Shown here piece by piece: positions 8,943 through 17,151 of a stretch of 64,000 nucleotides of DNA. The stretch lies in NCBI GenBank assembly GCA_945901155.1, contig CAMDKO010000001.1, forward strand, positions 1-64,000, given 5' to 3'. Each line of letters begins with the position of its first letter. The first letter of the stretch is position 1. The notes under the pieces are model-generated. The model was not told where the DNA came from. It made no database searches and was given only the letters and a program-made list of their open reading frames with translations. The translations under genes were made by a program, and so were the position numbers. The DNA is from Pedobacter schmidteae (GTDB lineage: Bacteria > Bacteroidota > Bacteroidia > Sphingobacteriales > Sphingobacteriaceae).

Positions 8943-9605
8943 ATGTATGCACATGAACTGATATCTGATGCCATTCCACCGGTCAGAAGTACTGATTCTA
9001 TCCAGAAAATTATTGACAGGATGGCTGAGTTTCGTGTAAATCATCTTCCACTTGTTGATGATAACCAATATATCGGACTTATTTCTGACTTCGACTTACT
9101 GGATGTGCATGATCATTCACTCCTCGCTGGCCAACTTATTTTATCTCTTTACAGGCCTTTTGTATCTGAAGGGCAGCATATTTATGACGTGATTCGTATA
9201 TTTTTTGAACAGAAATTAAGTCTTGTTCCTGTTCTTGATTCGAATAGGAATTATAAGGGATCAATTTCAATTAATGCAATTATTGAGCACTTAGCTACAG
9301 TTACATCAGCAAAAGATCCCGGTGGCATTATTGTTTTAGAGGTTGACAATAGAAATAATTCTTTATCCCATATTGCTCAGATTGTAGAATCCGACAATGC
9401 ACAAATACTTAGTTCTTTTGTTAAGTCTTTTCCTGATTCGACAAGACTTGAAATCACTCTCAAGCTCAATCGAACCGAGATATCATCTATAATAGCATCA
9501 TTTCTAAGGTATGATTATCATGTAAAGGCCACCTTCAATGATTCAAAATCTGACGATGGTACTTCTGATAGATATGATCAACTTATGAATTACCTTGATA
9601 TTTAA
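8943..9605 (+). CDS. Tandem CBS-domain protein with ACT-like C-terminus
   Basis: Cytosolic 220-aa regulatory protein. Residues about 1-120 form two CBS motifs (HLPLVDDNQYIGLISDFDLLD and LVPVLDSNRNYKGSISINAIIEHL), which bind adenine nucleotides or S-adenosylmethionine in related proteins. After residue 125, IIVLEVDNRNNSLSHIAQIVESDNAQILSSF resembles an ACT-like ligand-binding domain. There is no catalytic domain. It lies 9 nt upstream of nadK, and the pairing is conserved in Bacteroidota as I recall it, suggesting a sensor tied to NAD(P) or adenylate state; that link is inference. Confidence 0.85.
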   Translation: MYAHELISDAIPPVRSTDSIQKIIDRMAEFRVNHLPLVDDNQYIGLISDFDLLDVHDHSLLAGQLILSLYRPFVSEGQHIYDVIRIFFEQKLSLVPVLDSNRNYKGSISINAIIEHLATVTSAKDPGGIIVLEVDNRNNSLSHIAQIVESDNAQILSSFVKSFPDSTRLEITLKLNRTEISSIIASFLRYDYHVKATFNDSKSDDGTSDRYDQLMNYLDI

Positions 9606-9614
9606 TAAATCAAT

Positions 9615-10499
9615 ATGAAAATTGCAATTTACGGTAGGCAATTCAATAATACTGTATTGCCGCATGTTCAACAGATTTTCAATATTCTTGCGGAGCAAAA
9701 TATAGAAACGCTTGTCCATGATAAATATAATCAATTCATATCTGGGAAAATTTTCTTTCCTAAGAAGTTCCAGATCTACAGGAATTACCAGGACCTGATG
9801 TTATCTGATGTTGATGTCATGATTAGCCTCGGAGGGGATGGGACATTACTCGATACGGTTACCCTGATACGTGATTCTAATATTCCTGTGATTGGTATTA
9901 ACTTTGGCAGGCTTGGATTTTTAGCAAGTATTAATAAAGATGATATATCATCTGCAATTAATAGTCTGATCAATAAAGAGTATACACTTGATAAACGTGT
10001 TCAGCTTTGTATTGAATCTGAACTGAATTTATTTGGGAATGAAAATTTTGCGCTGAATGATGTGACTATTCATAAGCGTGATACTTCAGCAATGATGATT
10101 GTTCATGCGTATTTAAATGGTGATTTTTTGAACTCTTATTGGGCAGATGGACTGATCGTTGCTACACCAACAGGTTCTACGGCTTATTCTCTGAGTTGTG
10201 GAGGCCCAATTATGTTCCCTGGTTCCGGGAATATGGTGGTTACTCCAATTTCTCCTCATAATCTGAATGTAAGGCCTATAGTTTTATCAGACACCAATGT
10301 GCTTTCATTTGAAATTGAAGGAAGGAGCTCAAAATACCTCTTAACTTGTGATTCACGAACTGAAGTAATAGATACTTCAATAAAAATAAAAGTGAAAAAG
10401 GCTGATTTCGGAATAAATTTGATTAGGCTTAATAATGAAAATTATTTATCTACGTTAAGAAATAAATTACTTTGGGGAATTGATACTAGAAATTATTAA
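9615..10499 (+). CDS. nadK: NAD kinase
   Basis: Cytosolic enzyme phosphorylating NAD to NADP, 294 aa. The signature GGDGTLLD lies near residues 73-80, with NFGRLGFLA and the NAD-site block DGLIVATPTGSTAYSLSCGGPI following. Near-complete match to the family, normal length. It sits between the CBS protein (9 nt) and the PorG-like protein (16 nt), so the three probably share a transcript. Confidence 0.97.
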   Translation: MKIAIYGRQFNNTVLPHVQQIFNILAEQNIETLVHDKYNQFISGKIFFPKKFQIYRNYQDLMLSDVDVMISLGGDGTLLDTVTLIRDSNIPVIGINFGRLGFLASINKDDISSAINSLINKEYTLDKRVQLCIESELNLFGNENFALNDVTIHKRDTSAMMIVHAYLNGDFLNSYWADGLIVATPTGSTAYSLSCGGPIMFPGSGNMVVTPISPHNLNVRPIVLSDTNVLSFEIEGRSSKYLLTCDSRTEVIDTSIKIKVKKADFGINLIRLNNENYLSTLRNKLLWGIDTRNY

Positions 10500-10515
10500 T
10501 GCCAGACTGTACTGA

Positions 10516-11310
10516 ATGCGTAGATTAATACTTATTGCACTTTTCTCTTTTGGCTTTACTTTTGCTTCTGCGCAGACTTGGGAAGCTGGCGGATTTTTAG
10601 GAAGTTCTGGTTATATGGGAGACATCAATCCTGTAAAGCCCTTGAAGTTTACTGATTTTGCTTTTGGTGCACAGATCAAAAGGAATTTTGATGGTTATTG
10701 GTCGGCAAAGCTCGCTTTTATGCAGGGGCGGTTACAGGGGAATGATGCTAATTCATCTAACGTATACCAAACACAAAGAAACCTCAACTTTTATTCTCCA
10801 ATTTCAGAGCTTTCTTTACAGGTTGAATTTAATCTATTTAAATATTTGGCTGGTGGTGATATATACGGGTATGGATCACGAAAGGTAAGTCCCTATTTAT
10901 TCCTGGGTGTTGGGGCATTCTCATTCAATCCGCTTACAGAATATAACGGAAACGAAATAGAACTAATTGCCGTTCAGACTGAAGCCGTGGCATATAAAAA
11001 TAATGCATTAAGTGTTCCATATGGTTCCGGAGTAAAATACAACATTAAGGGAAATTTAAACCTGATTGGAGAAATTGGTTATCGAACAGCCTTTACAGAC
11101 TATTTGGATGATATTAGCGGCAGATATCCAGATTTTACTGTGATTTCACCGATAAGTCCGATATCCCAACAATTGTCTGATCGCTCAGAGATTCCCAAAA
11201 TAGGACTTCCAGGAAATCAGCGTGGAGATTTTAGGCCACGTGATACATATATGTTTGCCGGAATTAGCCTAACCTATACTTTTGTGTCTAATAAATGCTT
11301 TGCTTTCTAG
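10516..11310 (+). CDS. porG: PorG-like outer-membrane protein (DUF6089 type), type IX secretion component
   Basis: Secreted beta-barrel protein of 264 aa. Signal peptide MRRLILIALFSFGFTFASAQ, then TWEAGGFLGSSGYMGDINP, a typical opening of this family, and amphipathic strands ending in GISLTYTFVSNKCFAF. In Porphyromonas gingivalis the PorG gene (PG0189) is followed by uppS, bamA and two ompH genes, and the same order is found here; that comparison is from memory. PorG is an outer-membrane component of the type IX secretion system. The Cys near the C-terminus is a small oddity for a secreted protein. Confidence 0.8.
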   Translation: MRRLILIALFSFGFTFASAQTWEAGGFLGSSGYMGDINPVKPLKFTDFAFGAQIKRNFDGYWSAKLAFMQGRLQGNDANSSNVYQTQRNLNFYSPISELSLQVEFNLFKYLAGGDIYGYGSRKVSPYLFLGVGAFSFNPLTEYNGNEIELIAVQTEAVAYKNNALSVPYGSGVKYNIKGNLNLIGEIGYRTAFTDYLDDISGRYPDFTVISPISPISQQLSDRSEIPKIGLPGNQRGDFRPRDTYMFAGISLTYTFVSNKCFAF

Positions 11311-11390
11311 TTTAGTGGTTTGGTATCTGTCTTTAAATTAAATACAAAAAGAACTTGCATTTTCATTCAATACTTTAAGCCTTTTTAGCT

Positions 11391-11440
11391 AGTCTGACTG
11401 AATTTTATGCTTATTTTTAGGAGTCAGGCTCTTTTTATTT
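11391..11440 (+). terminator. Probable terminator after porG
   Basis: AGTCTGACT pairs with AGTCAGGCT (one G-T pair) across a 22-nt loop and is followed by CTTTTTATTT. The loop is long, so confidence is moderate. It would separate the nadK-porG unit from uppS-bamA. Confidence 0.45.
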
Positions 11441-11468
11441 CATGTAGTAGAATAACATAATTAAGTCA

Positions 11469-11476
11469 TAACTTTG
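11469..11476 (+). promoter_or_regulatory. -7 promoter element of the uppS-bamA unit
   Basis: TAACTTTG, exact TAnnTTTG, 106 nt before the uppS ATG, giving an unusually long leader for this genome. Confidence 0.5.
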
Positions 11477-11523
11477 CATTTCCAAAATTTGGAACAATTT
11501 TAAACTTTATTATTAAAATTTAA

Positions 11524-11552
11524 TTTAAAACAGGCAATTTTTCTGTTTTAAA
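11524..11552 (+). promoter_or_regulatory. Hairpin in the uppS leader
   Basis: TTTAAAACAG and CTGTTTTAAA form a perfect 10-bp stem around a 9-nt loop (GCAATTTTT). No T-run follows, so it is not a simple terminator. It lies in the about 100-nt leader of uppS, about 30 nt before the start codon, and could affect mRNA stability or translation. Confidence 0.4.
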
Positions 11553-11582
11553 TGTTCCTAATTTAAATGTTAATAGGAGTCA

Positions 11583-12323
11583 ATGAGTTTACTTGAACAG
11601 ATAGATAAAGACCGTTTGCCTAAGCATTTGGCAATTATTATGGACGGAAATGGCCGTTGGGCTAAAGAGAAGGGTAAACTGCGTGTTTTTGGACATCAAA
11701 ATGGAGTTTTGGCTGTTCGGGATACCGTAGAGGGTGCTGTAGAACTTGGAATTAAATATTTAACTCTTTATGCATTTTCTACTGAAAATTGGAATCGGCC
11801 TAAACTTGAAGTAATGGCACTTATGGAGCTATTAGTTTCCACAATTAGTAAAGAAACCAAAACGCTGATGGATAATGGGGTTCGTTTAAATGCTATTGGA
11901 AATTTGAATTCCCTTCCTGATAGATGCCTTCTGCAGTTGCAGGATACGATGAAAAAGACCGCCGGTAACACCAATTGTACACTTACACTTGCCTTAAGTT
12001 ATAGTTCAAGATGGGAAATTACTGAAGCCGCGAAAAAAATTGCAGTTAAGGTTAGAGATGGGGAATTGAAAGCTGAAGATATTACCGAAGAAATGTTTGC
12101 TGACCACCTTACTACAGCAGATATGCCTGATCCTGAACTTATGATTCGAACAAGCGGGGAGTACAGAATTAGCAATTATTTGCTATGGCAAATAGCCTAC
12201 ACCGAACTATATTTCACTTCAAAATTATGGCCCGATTTCAGAAGGCAAGATCTTTTTGAAGCGGTTGTTGATTATCAGAAACGTGAAAGACGCTTCGGTA
12301 TGACCAGTGAGCAATTGAACTAA
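11583..12323 (+). CDS. uppS: Isoprenyl transferase (undecaprenyl diphosphate synthase)
   Basis: Cytosolic cis-prenyltransferase, 246 aa, extending farnesyl diphosphate with isopentenyl diphosphate to make the C55 carrier for peptidoglycan and surface polysaccharides. Signature AIIMDGNGRWA contains the catalytic Asp, followed by YLTLYAFSTENWNRP and the C-terminal DPELMIRTSGEYRISNYLLWQIAYTELYF. Upstream AGGAG is only 3 nt from the ATG, too close for a normal Shine-Dalgarno. It opens an envelope-assembly run with bamA and two skp-type genes. Confidence 0.97.
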   Translation: MSLLEQIDKDRLPKHLAIIMDGNGRWAKEKGKLRVFGHQNGVLAVRDTVEGAVELGIKYLTLYAFSTENWNRPKLEVMALMELLVSTISKETKTLMDNGVRLNAIGNLNSLPDRCLLQLQDTMKKTAGNTNCTLTLALSYSSRWEITEAAKKIAVKVRDGELKAEDITEEMFADHLTTADMPDPELMIRTSGEYRISNYLLWQIAYTELYFTSKLWPDFRRQDLFEAVVDYQKRERRFGMTSEQLN

Positions 12324-12384
12324 TTTCACTTTTAACACTTTTTAACAAGCGATTAGCTTATTTTAGTACCGTTAAATACACCAA

Positions 12385-14931
12385 ATGAACCGCATTTTTA
12401 TTCTATTTATATTACTAATATCTGGCACTTCTGCAATGGCCCAGTTTGGAAGAACAGGAACGCCAACACCTACAAGGACCACTTCTTCTAATGATGAGTT
12501 AAGCTACCTTAATCCTAAGGAAATGGTCATTGGAGGTACTATTGTCAGCGGTACTCAATTTTTAGATAAGGATGTTCTAATCACTATTTCAAAACTTACC
12601 AAGGGCGACAGGATAACTGTACCGGGCGATGCCACGTCTAATGCAGTTAAAAACTTATGGGGTCAGGGTCTTTTTGATGATGTAAAATTGAATATTGCTG
12701 AGATCAGATCTGATACTATCTTTTTTGAGATCGCTGTGATAGAGCGTCCGCGTTTAACCAGGATTGAATTATTGGGATTAAAAAAAGGAGAGGTAGGTGA
12801 TGTGAATGACAAGTTGAATGATAAGACTGGCAAAGTTGTTAATGAGAATTTATTAAAAACTACTACAGATATCATTAAAAAGCATTTCACTGAAAAAGGA
12901 TTTCTTTTTACTGATCTAGCAATCGTCCAGCGAAAAGATACAGCAGAGGCTAATAACCTGATCCTCGATATTAAAGTTGAGAAAAATGATCGTGTTAAAA
13001 TAAGTGAGGTATTGTTTACGGGGAATAAGGATTTTAAAAATAAGACGCTAAAAAAATATCTTAAAAAGACTAAAGAGAAAGCTATCTATAAAGTGTTTGG
13101 TTCAGGAAAGTTTCTTCAGAATAAATATGATGAAGACAAACTAAAAATGATCGCCAAAATGCAGGAAAAAGGATATAGAGATGCAGAAATAATAAAGGAT
13201 ACAACTTATCGCTCAGGAAAAAGTACAATAGGTGTGAAGATTGATCTTTACGAAGGTCCTAAATATTATTTCGGAAATGTAACCTGGGCTGGAAATGCAA
13301 AATATTCAACCAAAATATTGGATGCAATACTTGCAATTAATAAAGGGGAAGTTTTTAGCGAAAAAAAATTAGATAAAAAATTGTCTAGTAGCCCTGGAGG
13401 TGATGATGTTTCATCTCTTTACCTGAATGATGGATATCTTACCTTTAGTGTAGATCCAGTTCAAACTAAAGTTTATGGTGATACAATTGACCTTGAAATA
13501 AGGATGTATGAAGGTCCGCAATACACCATTAATAAAATAATGGTAAAAGGTAATGAGTTGACAAATGATAAGGTTATTCTTAGAGAGATCCGTACTAAAC
13601 CGGGACAGAAATTCTCAAAAGAACTTATTGTTCGTAGTACTCGTGAAATCGCACAGTTAGGAAATTTTGATGATACAAAGACTGACCCTAAACCGATTAA
13701 TATAAATCCTAATTCGGGAACTGTAGATATTGAATATAATGTAGTTGAAAAGCCTTCTGATCAGATTGAACTATCTGGTGGTTTTGGAGGCGGCCGCGTA
13801 GTGGGTACTCTAGGTTTGACTTTTAATAATTTCTCGGCACGAAATATATTTAATACGAGTGCCTGGAAACCATTGCCTAAGGGTGACGGACAAAAACTAA
13901 GTATTAGAGGGCAAACGAATGGTAAATATTACCAGTCGTATAGTTTTTCATTTTCAGAGCCATGGTTAGGAGGTAAAAAACCAATTTATTTTGGAATAAG
14001 TGCTTTTACATCACTTCAATCTAACGGTCTTAGAAATATAGATTTTAATCAGCAAAAAATCCGATTAAATGGTGTAACCTTTTCATTAGGTAAGCGTTTA
14101 AAATGGCCGGATGATTATTTTCAAGCTAATACTTCAATCAATCTTCAACAGTATATCTTGAAGAATTATAATCAGTTTATCTTTTCAACCGGAAACTCTT
14201 ATAACTTTAACTTAACACAAGAAATTAGTAGGAATTCAGTAGATGCACCAATATTCCCAACTTCAGGTTCAAATTTAAAGTTAACTGTTCAAGCAACTCC
14301 TCCATTCTCTTTGTTAAACAATAAGAATTATGCAGTTGCTACTGATAAAGAAAAGTATCGTTTTACTGAGTATCACAAGTGGAAATTTGAATCGCAATGG
14401 TTTCAGAGAATTTATGGTAAATTAATTTTGAAAGCACAAGCTCAGTTTGGATTTCTTGGAATCTATAATCAAGCAGTTGGGCAGTCGGCTTTTGAGCGAT
14501 TTAAACTTGGTGGTGATGGTATGCAAGGATTCGATTTTCTTCAGGGTTCTGAGATCATAGCTATGCGTGGATATGCTAATAATGCAGTTATTCCAGCCGG
14601 ATCAAATCCAACAATTGCCCAGGGTTCAGGAAGTCCGATCTTTAATAAATATGTTCTAGAGCTGCGTCATCCTATCACTGCAAGTCAGACTGCAACAATT
14701 TTTGTTCTTGCATTTGCTGAAGGTGGTAATACCTGGAATACATTCAGAGAATTTGCACCTTTCAATATAAGACGTACTGCAGGTATTGGTGCCAGGGTAT
14801 TCTTGCCAATTTTTGGATTACTTGGTATTGATTATGGCTTTGCATTTGATAAAATACCTGGTGTGCCAGATAATGGAAGAAATCCTTTTACGTTTAGTAT
14901 ATCACAAGCAATGAATGGAGGCTTCAAATAA
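12385..14931 (+). CDS. bamA: Outer membrane protein assembly factor BamA
   Basis: Omp85-family insertase, 848 aa, that folds barrel proteins into the outer membrane. Signal peptide MNRIFILFILLISGTSAMAQ, a short Pro/Thr-rich stretch (GRTGTPTPTRTT), then about five POTRA repeats over residues 45-470 (for example VKISEVLFTGNKDFKNKTL, YTINKIMVKGNELTNDKVILREI) and a 16-strand barrel to the C-terminus. The conserved L6 region appears as SEIIAMRGYANN, a variant of the VRGF/Y motif. Encoded between uppS and two Skp-type chaperones, the standard Bacteroidota arrangement. Confidence 0.96.
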   Translation: MNRIFILFILLISGTSAMAQFGRTGTPTPTRTTSSNDELSYLNPKEMVIGGTIVSGTQFLDKDVLITISKLTKGDRITVPGDATSNAVKNLWGQGLFDDVKLNIAEIRSDTIFFEIAVIERPRLTRIELLGLKKGEVGDVNDKLNDKTGKVVNENLLKTTTDIIKKHFTEKGFLFTDLAIVQRKDTAEANNLILDIKVEKNDRVKISEVLFTGNKDFKNKTLKKYLKKTKEKAIYKVFGSGKFLQNKYDEDKLKMIAKMQEKGYRDAEIIKDTTYRSGKSTIGVKIDLYEGPKYYFGNVTWAGNAKYSTKILDAILAINKGEVFSEKKLDKKLSSSPGGDDVSSLYLNDGYLTFSVDPVQTKVYGDTIDLEIRMYEGPQYTINKIMVKGNELTNDKVILREIRTKPGQKFSKELIVRSTREIAQLGNFDDTKTDPKPININPNSGTVDIEYNVVEKPSDQIELSGGFGGGRVVGTLGLTFNNFSARNIFNTSAWKPLPKGDGQKLSIRGQTNGKYYQSYSFSFSEPWLGGKKPIYFGISAFTSLQSNGLRNIDFNQQKIRLNGVTFSLGKRLKWPDDYFQANTSINLQQYILKNYNQFIFSTGNSYNFNLTQEISRNSVDAPIFPTSGSNLKLTVQATPPFSLLNNKNYAVATDKEKYRFTEYHKWKFESQWFQRIYGKLILKAQAQFGFLGIYNQAVGQSAFERFKLGGDGMQGFDFLQGSEIIAMRGYANNAVIPAGSNPTIAQGSGSPIFNKYVLELRHPITASQTATIFVLAFAEGGNTWNTFREFAPFNIRRTAGIGARVFLPIFGLLGIDYGFAFDKIPGVPDNGRNPFTFSISQAMNGGFK

Positions 14932-15025
14932 TTGATATTAATGGATATTAGTTTAAGCTTTTTAGTTCTTAAATTAAAAATCTATTATTAATTTTCAGCC
15001 TAATACAATAAACAATTATATAGAA

Positions 15026-15556
15026 ATGAAAAAAATCGTTATTATCGCATTATTATTAGTTCTTTCAAGTTTGGGAAGTTATGCACAACGATTCGCATAT
15101 GTTGATAGTGATTATATACTGAAGCATATTCCGGAGTATAATTCTTCACAAAAGCAGCTTGATGCATTATCTGCACAATGGCAGAAGGAGGTAGATGTTA
15201 AATTTGCTAGTATTGAAGGAATGTTTAAGGCTTACCAAGCAGATCAGGTTTTACTTACTGATGAAATGCGTAAAAGTCGTGAAAACGAAATAATAGAAAA
15301 AGAAAAGGAAGCAAAGGAATTTCAGCGGTTGAAATTTGGATTTGAAGGTGAACTTTTTCAGGTTCGTACTAAATTAATCAAACCAATTCAGGATCGTGTT
15401 TCTAAATCTATACAAGCAGTTGCTGATGCCCAGCAATTGGATATGATATTTGACAAAAACAGCGAAATTACGCTATTATATGCTAGTCCGCGTTTAGATA
15501 AAAGTAATGATGTAATAATTAAGCTTGGTTATAAGCCAGGAACAACTAATAAATAA
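15026..15556 (+). CDS. OmpH/Skp-family periplasmic chaperone, first copy
   Basis: Periplasmic holdase-type chaperone, 176 aa. Signal peptide MKKIVIIALLLVLSSLGSYAQ, then RFAYVDSDYILKHIPEY, a charged coiled-coil middle (residues about 40-125) and the closing strand region LDMIFDKNSEITLLYASPRLD. Skp trimers keep unfolded outer-membrane proteins soluble for BamA, whose gene lies 94 nt upstream. The two adjacent copies differ considerably in sequence, so the duplication is old. Downstream copy begins 40 nt after the stop. Confidence 0.92.
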   Translation: MKKIVIIALLLVLSSLGSYAQRFAYVDSDYILKHIPEYNSSQKQLDALSAQWQKEVDVKFASIEGMFKAYQADQVLLTDEMRKSRENEIIEKEKEAKEFQRLKFGFEGELFQVRTKLIKPIQDRVSKSIQAVADAQQLDMIFDKNSEITLLYASPRLDKSNDVIIKLGYKPGTTNK

Positions 15557-15596
15557 TATATCACTAATCATAAACAAAAAACAGAATACAGAAAAA

Positions 15597-16148
15597 ATGA
15601 AAAATTTATTAAAAATAGGAGTAATTGCAGTTGGAATGATCTTTGCATTTAATTCGGCAAATGCTCAGCAAAAATTTGGACACATCAATTCAGCTGATCT
15701 TTTACAAGCTATGCCTGAAATGAAAACAGCCGATGCCAGTTTTCAGACCTATGCAAAAGCAAAGCAAACATCTTTAGAGTTGATGGGTGCAGAACGCCAA
15801 AAATTGGTTACTACTTACGAAGAAAAATACAAAACATTAAGTGAGGCTAACAGAGCTACTTTAGAAAAAGAATTGACTACCCTAGGAGCAACTATTCAGG
15901 ATCTAGAGAAACGTATTACCGAAGCGCAGGAAAAGGCTCAGGAAGAATTAACTACCAAACGTACTGAATTATATACACCAGTTTTTAAAAAGGCTGAAGA
16001 TGCAGTTAAATTGGTTGCAAAAGAAAAAGGTTTCGCTTATGTGTTTGATGTTTCACAACCTGGAGTTGTATATTTTGACGGTGGTGAAGATTTGATCAAT
16101 GTGGTTAAAACAAAGCTTGGAATTGCAATTGCGCCTGCTGCAAAATAA
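15597..16148 (+). CDS. OmpH/Skp-family periplasmic chaperone, second copy
   Basis: Second Skp-type chaperone, 183 aa from the chosen start. The track begins at 15525 (MVISQEQ), inside the upstream gene; ATG 15597 is preferred because MKNLLKIGVIAVGMIFAFNSANAQ is a proper signal peptide and the extension would bury it. KFGHINSADLLQAMPEM is followed by a long Lys/Glu-rich coiled coil and KGFAYVFDVSQPGVVYFDGGEDL. It ends the bamA unit and is followed after about 20 nt by a strong terminator. Confidence 0.93.
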   Translation: MKNLLKIGVIAVGMIFAFNSANAQQKFGHINSADLLQAMPEMKTADASFQTYAKAKQTSLELMGAERQKLVTTYEEKYKTLSEANRATLEKELTTLGATIQDLEKRITEAQEKAQEELTTKRTELYTPVFKKAEDAVKLVAKEKGFAYVFDVSQPGVVYFDGGEDLINVVKTKLGIAIAPAAK

Positions 16149-16165
16149 ATAAGCTATAACTGAAT

Positions 16166-16199
16166 AAAAATGCGAAGCTTAAGCTTCGCATTTTTTTTT
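16166..16199 (+). terminator. Strong intrinsic terminator closing the bamA-skp unit
   Basis: Perfect palindrome: TGCGAAGC, TTAA at the turn, GCTTCGCA, followed by nine T on the plus strand and preceded by five A. It should stop the outer-membrane biogenesis transcript before murI. Confidence 0.92.
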
Positions 16200-16263
16200 G
16201 CCCAATATTTTATAGCTTGCCTATTATATATACCCTTCAAGTTGATGGATGAAAATAATAACC

Positions 16264-16271
16264 TATTTTTG
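16264..16271 (+). promoter_or_regulatory. -7 promoter element abutting the murI start
   Basis: TATTTTTG, exact TAnnTTTG, 4 nt before the murI ATG; the transcript would have a leader of about one nucleotide. Confidence 0.55.
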
Positions 16272-16275
16272 AAGC

Positions 16276-17082
16276 ATGAGTTCAGCACTACCCATTGGAA
16301 TTTTTGATTCCGGAATCGGCGGCCTTACGGTAGCAAATGCGATCCGCAAGATATTGCCAAATGAGCAAATAATTTACTTTGGTGATACCGCCCATATGCC
16401 CTATGGGGATAAATCGCCAGAAGCTATTAAATTTTACAGCCTTAAGATTGCTAAATTTTTGCTCGATAAAAATTGTAAGTTGATCCTTATCGCTTGTAAT
16501 ACTGCCTCTGCGCATGCCTATCATGAATTACTTCATTTTTTAGGCAATGAAGTTCCAATTATTAACGTGATTGATCCTGTGGTCGATAAAATGGTCAAAT
16601 CGGGAAGTCATGGCCGGATAGGGGTGATTGGTACAAAATCAACTATCCGTTCTGATATTTATGCCAAAAAATTTAAAGCAATTGATCCGGCAATCCAGGT
16701 TTCATCACTGCCAACTCCTTTATTGGCTCCAATGATAGAGGAAGGTTTTTTCAATAATAATATCAGTAAAACTGTCATTAATTCTTATCTGTCTTCCTCA
16801 AAATTAAAAAGGATTGATAGTTTAATTCTTGCTTGTACACATTATCCTTTAATAAAGCCAGAGATTTCTTCATTTTATAATGGGAAAGTAGAAATAATCA
16901 ACACGGCTGAAATTGTTGCAGAGTATCTCAAAAATCAATTAACAAGCCTTAATTTACTCAATGAGGATCCTCCAAAGAAACATCAGTTCTTTATTTCTGA
17001 TTATACTCCATCTTTTGCCCGTAGCACCCAGCTTTTTTTTGGTGAAAAGATACATTTGTCATATAAACCAATTTGGGATTAA
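16276..17082 (+). CDS. murI: Glutamate racemase
   Basis: Cytosolic enzyme making D-glutamate for peptidoglycan, 268 aa. The two catalytic cysteines are seen in LIACNTASAHAY and LILACTHYPLIKP; the substrate loop is IFDSGIGGLTV at the N-terminus, and FGDTAHMPYGDKS is also conserved. Normal length. Insulated upstream by the terminator at 16166-16199. The track ORF 16961-17155 is a frame shadow of its end. Confidence 0.97.
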   Translation: MSSALPIGIFDSGIGGLTVANAIRKILPNEQIIYFGDTAHMPYGDKSPEAIKFYSLKIAKFLLDKNCKLILIACNTASAHAYHELLHFLGNEVPIINVIDPVVDKMVKSGSHGRIGVIGTKSTIRSDIYAKKFKAIDPAIQVSSLPTPLLAPMIEEGFFNNNISKTVINSYLSSSKLKRIDSLILACTHYPLIKPEISSFYNGKVEIINTAEIVAEYLKNQLTSLNLLNEDPPKKHQFFISDYTPSFARSTQLFFGEKIHLSYKPIWD

Positions 17083-17124
17083 GTTTAAAAATATGATTTG
17101 CACTGCATTTTTAAGCAGATTATG

Positions 17125-17132
17125 TAAGTTTG
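17125..17132 (+). promoter_or_regulatory. -7 promoter element of the nuoH-N operon
   Basis: TAAGTTTG, exact TAnnTTTG, 19 nt before the TTG start of nuoH. A TTTG at 17097-17100 could be the -33 part, though the spacing of 24 nt is a little long. Confidence 0.5.
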
Positions 17133-17151
17133 CATACATAAGCCCGATAAA

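Noticed and set aside
15525-15596. Track start of the second OmpH gene
   Set aside because: Starts inside the preceding gene and would bury the signal peptide; ATG 15597 is used.
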